A program made the translations under genes and the position numbers. This document shows positions 60,760 to 64,000 of a stretch of 64,000 bases of DNA, piece by piece. Location of the stretch: positions 1,178,001 through 1,242,000 of the forward strand of contig NZ_JAVDXT010000002.1 in the NCBI RefSeq assembly GCF_031458075.1, written 5' to 3'. The notes under the pieces were generated by a model. That model was not told the DNA's origin, searched no databases, and saw nothing but the letters and a program-made list of their open reading frames with translations. Numbering within the stretch: position 1 is the first letter of the stretch; every line of letters begins with the position of its first letter. Source of the DNA: Rhodoferax_B ferrireducens_A. Its GTDB lineage: Bacteria; Pseudomonadota; Gammaproteobacteria; Burkholderiales; Burkholderiaceae_C.

Positions 60760-61512
60760 TTAGATCGCCGATTCTTCGTCGGGGTCGACGGCTTTTTTCT
60801 GCGAGCCTTCGCCTTCGCCATGGGTTTCGCGGAAGGGCGTATGGCCGCCTTGGTGGTGGCCGTCTTCTTCCTCTCCCTCGGCTTCTTGCTCGTAGGCCTT
60901 GACCCGGGCGCGCAGGATCACCATCACCTCGATCAGGATGTCGGGGCAGTGGGCGCGCAGCAGCCAGGTGAATTCCATCCAGTCGTGGTCGGCGATTTCG
61001 TCCTGGTCCACCTTGGCATCGTGGTACATCTGCACCACCAGCTCGGCTTCGGACAGCACGGCGCCCGTGTCTTCCGAGGCCTCGAACGTGCCGGTGCGCA
61101 AAAAGCTCTCGACCCGGCCCCAGTGGTCGGCCAGATAGTCGGCCAGGGCGTCGCAGCCGCCTTCGCGCTCGCCAATCGCACGCAGGAACTCTACGGGATC
61201 GTTGTCGTCGCGGAAGATCACCGAATTCATCATGCCGCGCAGATGGGCATGGGTCAGGTCCTTGTACTGCTTCTCGATGACCACGGCGCGCGAGAACTGC
61301 TCGGGCGTGACCAGCAGGTTGATCACCGAGTCCTTGGATGGGTCGTACTCGCGGATCACCGCCAGCAAGTCTTTGGGCGGCAGCTGGTCGAGCGCCAGCA
61401 CCAGGGCGTGGTCGCCTTCTTCGTCGGCCAGCTCCACCAGGGCCGATTCGGCGCCGACGATGTCGCCGGCCAGGATCAGGTTTTGGGCTTTAACAATGGC
61501 AGGGTAGTGCAT
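60760..61512 (-). CDS. Unrecognised acidic protein of the J-domain operon (250 aa)
   Basis: A 250-residue soluble protein with a helical body (MHYPAIVKAQNLILAGDIVG, LVELADEEGDHALVLALDQL, helices faintly like the MgtE N domain) and a strongly acidic, His-rich tail (YEQEAEGEEEDGHHQGGH). The tail could bind metal or basic partners. I cannot assign a family. The ATG at 61512 is used instead of the TTG just before. It is 14 bases downstream of the 178-residue gene and 4 before the 417-residue gene. Confidence 0.72.
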   Translation of the reverse strand: MHYPAIVKAQNLILAGDIVGAESALVELADEEGDHALVLALDQLPPKDLLAVIREYDPSKDSVINLLVTPEQFSRAVVIEKQYKDLTHAHLRGMMNSVIFRDDNDPVEFLRAIGEREGGCDALADYLADHWGRVESFLRTGTFEASEDTGAVLSEAELVVQMYHDAKVDQDEIADHDWMEFTWLLRAHCPDILIEVMVILRARVKAYEQEAEGEEEDGHHQGGHTPFRETHGEGEGSQKKAVDPDEESAI

Positions 61513-61526
61513 CAATTAACTCTTCA

Positions 61527-62063
61527 TTAAGCTTTGGGTGGCTTGGGGTCGAAGCCTTGTTCTTCCATCCAGGCCGCACCCGCGTCCTCGCGGTCGCGGG
61601 CTTCCTGTTCTTCGGGGTCGAGGTCGTGGTCTTCTTCGTCTTCGTTCTCGTCTTCCAAGGCGGCACCGCGGTCATCGGCACGGGTGTACAGGTATTCCAG
61701 GCAGGCGGCAACCACCATGAATTGTTCGCCCGTGGGCTCGCGCAGCACGCGGTCGGCCATGGCCTGCGCCCAGGGTGTGAGGGTGATGGTGCGGGCCAGC
61801 TTGTCCCAGTCGGGGAACTCCTCGGGCTCCAGCGCGACCAGCAGGTCCATGGCCTTGGGGCTGGGGAAGCGGAAGCCCTGGTGGAAGGCGGCGGCCAGCA
61901 TCTCGGGGCTGTCGTCCATCATCACGACCAGGAAGTCGAGCTGGCTGCGCTTTTCTTTGAGGCGCTTTTCCAGGACGTTCTTGCCTTCCGAGTCGGACAC
62001 CAGGTCGTCCATCTCGGCGTCGTACGCGCGTGCGTGGTTGGAGAAATAGCGGGATAGTTTCAT
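61527..62063 (-). CDS. Unrecognised acidic protein of the J-domain operon (178 aa)
   Basis: A 178-residue protein beginning MKLSRYFSNHARAYDAEMDD, with helices LVVMMDDSPEMLAAAFHQGF and MVVAACLEYLYTRADDRG, then a nearly continuous acidic stretch (EDENEDEEDHDLDPEEQEAR). No motif or membrane segment is visible and I do not recognise it. It overlaps the J-domain gene by 4 bases (ATGA), so the two products are probably made in equal amounts. Together with the following gene it gives two acidic-tailed partners for a J-domain protein. Confidence 0.75.
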   Translation of the reverse strand: MKLSRYFSNHARAYDAEMDDLVSDSEGKNVLEKRLKEKRSQLDFLVVMMDDSPEMLAAAFHQGFRFPSPKAMDLLVALEPEEFPDWDKLARTITLTPWAQAMADRVLREPTGEQFMVVAACLEYLYTRADDRGAALEDENEDEEDHDLDPEEQEARDREDAGAAWMEEQGFDPKPPKA

Positions 62064-62338
62064 TTCAGGGCCTCAAGGAGGTAGTTGTGCCAGATTTCGC
62101 GGGCGGTGTCGATGGGGCTGTCCAATAGGCCGCGGCGGCGGTTGTCGTCGTAGGTCTTGCGGCGCTCGTCGTCGGCCAGCACTTCGTAGGCGGTTTGCAC
62201 CGCACGGAACAGCTGGGGCGCGTCGGGCGAGGTGTTGCGGTCCGGGTGGTATTGCGAGGCCCGCAGCCGAAAAGCTTTTTTGATTTCGGCCAGCGTGGCG
62301 GCAGGGGACAGCCCTAGCGCGGCATAGTGGTCTTGCAT
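62060..62338 (-). CDS. Minimal J-domain protein (DnaJ-like)
   Basis: A 92-residue protein that is little more than a J domain: DHYAALGLSPAATLAEIKKAFR, the HPD motif in YHPDRNTSPDAP, and YEVLADDERRKTYD, followed by about 25 residues with NYLLEALK. No Gly/Phe region, zinc finger or substrate domain is present, so it should stimulate DnaK and bring it to a particular partner rather than bind unfolded protein. The ATG at 62338 (MQDHYAALG) lies only 14 bases after a terminator-like U-tract. It leads an operon of three unrecognised proteins. Confidence 0.9.
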   Translation of the reverse strand: MQDHYAALGLSPAATLAEIKKAFRLRASQYHPDRNTSPDAPQLFRAVQTAYEVLADDERRKTYDDNRRRGLLDSPIDTAREIWHNYLLEALK

Positions 62339-62351
62339 GGTGTGTTTTCGC

Positions 62352-62397
62352 AAAAAAAGACAGCCCGCGTCGGGGCTGTGCTTGTATCACGACGCGG
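62352..62397 (-). terminator. Terminator and overlapping antiterminator in the J-operon leader
   Basis: On the minus strand ACAGCCC-CGACGC-GGGCTGT (62360-62379) forms a 7-bp stem followed by CTTTTTTTG, 14 bases before the J-domain start. The upstream CCGCGTCG (62390-62397) is the exact complement of CGACGCGG (62365-62372), which takes in the loop and part of the terminator 3' arm. The two stems exclude each other, as in attenuators. It may instead be the plain terminator of the LysR gene. Confidence 0.65.
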
Positions 62398-62440
62398 CGG
62401 CGTCGGTGGCGGATTTTACCTGGGCTAGCTGTACGGCCTG

Positions 62441-62511
62441 TTTTTATATGAAAAATCGGGCTCTGGCGCTTATTTTGCCAGCGTTGGCAGCTATGTTTTG
62501 AATAGCATCTG
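62441..62511 (-). repeat. Dispersed palindromic repeat, copy 11
   Basis: On the minus strand: GCTATTCAAAACATAGC, then TGCCAACGC, AAATAAGCGCCAGAGCCC and GATTTTTC. It lies between the LysR gene end and the J-operon leader. Confidence 0.75.
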
Positions 62512-62543
62512 GCTGCGCAGCGGTTTCCTGCCAAAGACCTGCA

Positions 62544-63428
62544 TTAAAGGCCCCGAATCAGCCTCGCCATCAGCGCTGCAGTCCGCCGCCTCAGCGGGGT
62601 TTCCCGTCTCTGCGCGGGCGTGACAAGGCAGAGCGTGGTTTTGATTTCGGGTTGTTCGAACGGTGACACGACCAGCCGCTCGGGATAGGCGAACACGCGG
62701 GTGGCGTCCTCGCTCAGGGTGGCGTGACCAATGCCGGCACTCACGAGATCGAGGATCACCGACACGCTGGAAACCTCCCACTCGACATGCATGGGCACGC
62801 CCGCCATCGCCGCTGCAGACTCCATCAATCGGCGATAGGTTTGCCCCCTCTCCGGCATGATCAAAGCGTACTTGGACAGGTCCTGCAAGGTGACCGGGCC
62901 GGTGGGAGCCCGGTTTGCCGGACTGACAAGGCACAGCCGTTCTTCGCGCAAGGGCTGGATTTCGAGCGAAGGCATGGGCTCCGGGCTGTGGACCAGGCCC
63001 AGGTCGCAGCGCCCTGAAACCAGCCATTCGGTGATATGTGTCGAGAAGCCCTCGATGATCGCCAGACGGGCCTTGGGCATCTCCTCGCGGAAGGCTTGGA
63101 TTAAGGGCAGCGTGTGCAGGCGCGCCAGCGTGGGCGGCATCGCGATCACGATGCTACCGGTGGGCTCGTCGCGCTGTGTGACCGCGTTCTCTTTGGCTTG
63201 CTCGACCAGATGGAGGATGTTGTAGCAGTGGTCGAGCAGCCGGCGGCCAGCTTCGGTGACTTCTACCCCCCGGCCGTGGCGCAGCAGCAAGGCTTCGCGC
63301 AATTCAATCTCCAGCGCACGCACCTGCCGGCTCAGGGCCGGCTGTGCCGCGCCGAGCACCAAGGCGGCCTTGCTGAAGCTTCCGTGCTCTACCACGCGCA
63401 CGAACGTCTCGAGTTGATTTAGGTTCAT
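62544..63428 (-). CDS. LysR-family transcriptional regulator (Nac/Cbl-like)
   Basis: A 294-residue regulator. The helix-turn-helix is VVEHGSFSKAALVLGAAQPALSRQV, and the effector domain contains GSIVIAMPPTLARLHTLPLI. The ATG at 63428 (MNLNQLETFVRV) is canonical and lies 4 bases after the stop of the preceding acetyltransferase gene, so it may be co-transcribed. The signal and targets are unknown. It resembles the nitrogen-assimilation-control subgroup only in general form. Confidence 0.92.
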   Translation of the reverse strand: MNLNQLETFVRVVEHGSFSKAALVLGAAQPALSRQVRALEIELREALLLRHGRGVEVTEAGRRLLDHCYNILHLVEQAKENAVTQRDEPTGSIVIAMPPTLARLHTLPLIQAFREEMPKARLAIIEGFSTHITEWLVSGRCDLGLVHSPEPMPSLEIQPLREERLCLVSPANRAPTGPVTLQDLSKYALIMPERGQTYRRLMESAAAMAGVPMHVEWEVSSVSVILDLVSAGIGHATLSEDATRVFAYPERLVVSPFEQPEIKTTLCLVTPAQRRETPLRRRTAALMARLIRGL

Positions 63429-63432
63429 GCTC

Positions 63433-64000
63433 TTATAAAGTGTGCACCACCTGCCGGAAGTCCGGATCTTCGGCAAACGGTTTGATGGAAAATCCCAGGC
63501 TTCTCATCAGCTTGAGCATGCCGGGGTTGCTGGCCAGCACCAGGCCTTCGATCTCGCTCAAGCCCTTTTCGCGGGCCACGTCCATGATGCTCAGCATCAG
63601 GCGCGTCCCCAGGCCGCGGCCGCCAAAGTCGTCGGCCACCACCAGCGAGAACTCGCAGCTGGCGCTGTCGGGGTTGGTGATATAGCGCGACACGCCGACG
63701 ATGCGCTCGGTTTCCTGCATCTCGCCGGTGTCGGTGGCCTGGCGCTCCTTGAACACCGCCACCAGGGCCATTTCACGGTCGTAGTCGATCAAGGCGAAGC
63801 GCGACAGCATGCTGGGCGGCAGCTCGGACAGCATGGACACATAGCGGAAGTAACGACTCTCGGCCGACAGACTGCGCACCAGCGCCTGCAGCATCTGGGC
63901 GTCGTCGGGGCGGATCGGCCGCAGCGTGCATTCGCCGCCGCCGCGCAGCGGCCAGACCTGCTCGTAGCGTGCGGGGTAGGGCAGGATGGCCAGGTGCTGG
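63433..64000 (-). CDS. C-terminal GNAT domain of a larger acyltransferase (Pat-like), partial
   Basis: The frame continues off the right edge; about 189 C-terminal residues are seen. HLAILPYPARYEQVW and then ECTLRPIRPDDAQ precede a GNAT fold with the acetyl-CoA loop FGGRGLGTRLML. This linker-plus-GNAT arrangement is that of the fused ADP-forming acetate-CoA ligase/acetyltransferase (Pat) proteins, which acetylate lysines of acetyl-CoA synthetase and others. The full architecture needs the sequence beyond the window. An apparent internal ATG at 63894 is not the true start. Confidence 0.85.
   Translation of the reverse strand, partial: QHLAILPYPARYEQVWPLRGGGECTLRPIRPDDAQMLQALVRSLSAESRYFRYVSMLSELPPSMLSRFALIDYDREMALVAVFKERQATDTGEMQETERIVGVSRYITNPDSASCEFSLVVADDFGGRGLGTRLMLSIMDVAREKGLSEIEGLVLASNPGMLKLMRSLGFSIKPFAEDPDFRQVVHTL

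Noticed and set aside
1..64000. tRNA, rRNA, CRISPR arrays, insertion sequences, prophage or defence islands
   Set aside because: No cloverleaf signatures, spaced direct repeats, transposase, integrase or phage structural genes were seen. The lone HNH protein has no restriction or phage partner beside it.

Overview
The window reads as a chromosomal segment of a high-GC betaproteobacterium, most probably Comamonadaceae (Rhodoferax/Polaromonas/Variovorax-like). This rests on the gene families (RpoD with a long Ala/Lys-rich N-terminus, LigAB-type extradiol dioxygenase, RisS/EnvZ-like kinase, MtfA, LpxH) and on a dispersed roughly 55-bp palindromic repeat (core AATAGCTGCTGGCGC, then GCGCCAGAGGC and a T-rich end) that recurs about eleven times. 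I saw no rRNA, tRNA, CRISPR array, phage or transposase.

Layout. 1-2.9 kb: the end of an unknown protein, a small thioredoxin, and a LysR regulator divergent from ligAB. 3-7.5 kb: rpoD and dnaG. 7.7-12.8 kb: an alpha/beta hydrolase, a NarK-like transporter behind a near-consensus sigma-54 promoter, and a large soluble protein with two Cache-like modules and a CheW domain. 13.2-18 kb: mfd, divergent from ispD-ispF. 18.2-34.4 kb: one long co-directional operon for an aryl-polyene pigment. It encodes ketosynthases with a chain-length-factor-like partner, two acyl carrier proteins, a ketoreductase, dehydratases, a ligase fused to a dehydratase, an aromatic ammonia-lyase, thioesterase, acyltransferases, glycosyltransferase, LolA-like carrier, MMPL exporter, lipoprotein and phosphopantetheinyl transferase.

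34.4-47.5 kb: an OmpR/EnvZ-type pair, a SIMPL protein, arfB, a LysR regulator, mtfA, lpxH, two cyclophilins, a TPR protein, cysS, an AlkA-like glycosylase, accA and a cardiolipin synthase. 47.6-51.3 kb: a GntR-led polar amino-acid ABC transporter operon with two matching FadR-type operator candidates. 51.4-56.3 kb: PilZ and HNH proteins, then an iron-uptake surface-signalling locus in which the ECF sigma factor and the FecR anti-sigma factor are one polypeptide, next to a TonB receptor with an STN domain. 56.5-62.3 kb: a membrane-anchored unknown protein, a GGDEF cyclase, and a four-gene operon of a minimal J-domain protein plus three unrecognised proteins, preceded by overlapping terminator and antiterminator hairpins. 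62.5-64 kb: a LysR regulator and the C-terminal GNAT part of a larger enzyme running off the window.

The observations most worth following are the palindromic repeat that has been recruited into protein-coding sequence (a signal peptide, gene starts, gene ends and the inside of a sensor), the J-domain operon with its attenuator-like leader, the sigma/anti-sigma hybrid, and the double-Cache-CheW protein beside a sigma-54-controlled nitrate-type transporter.
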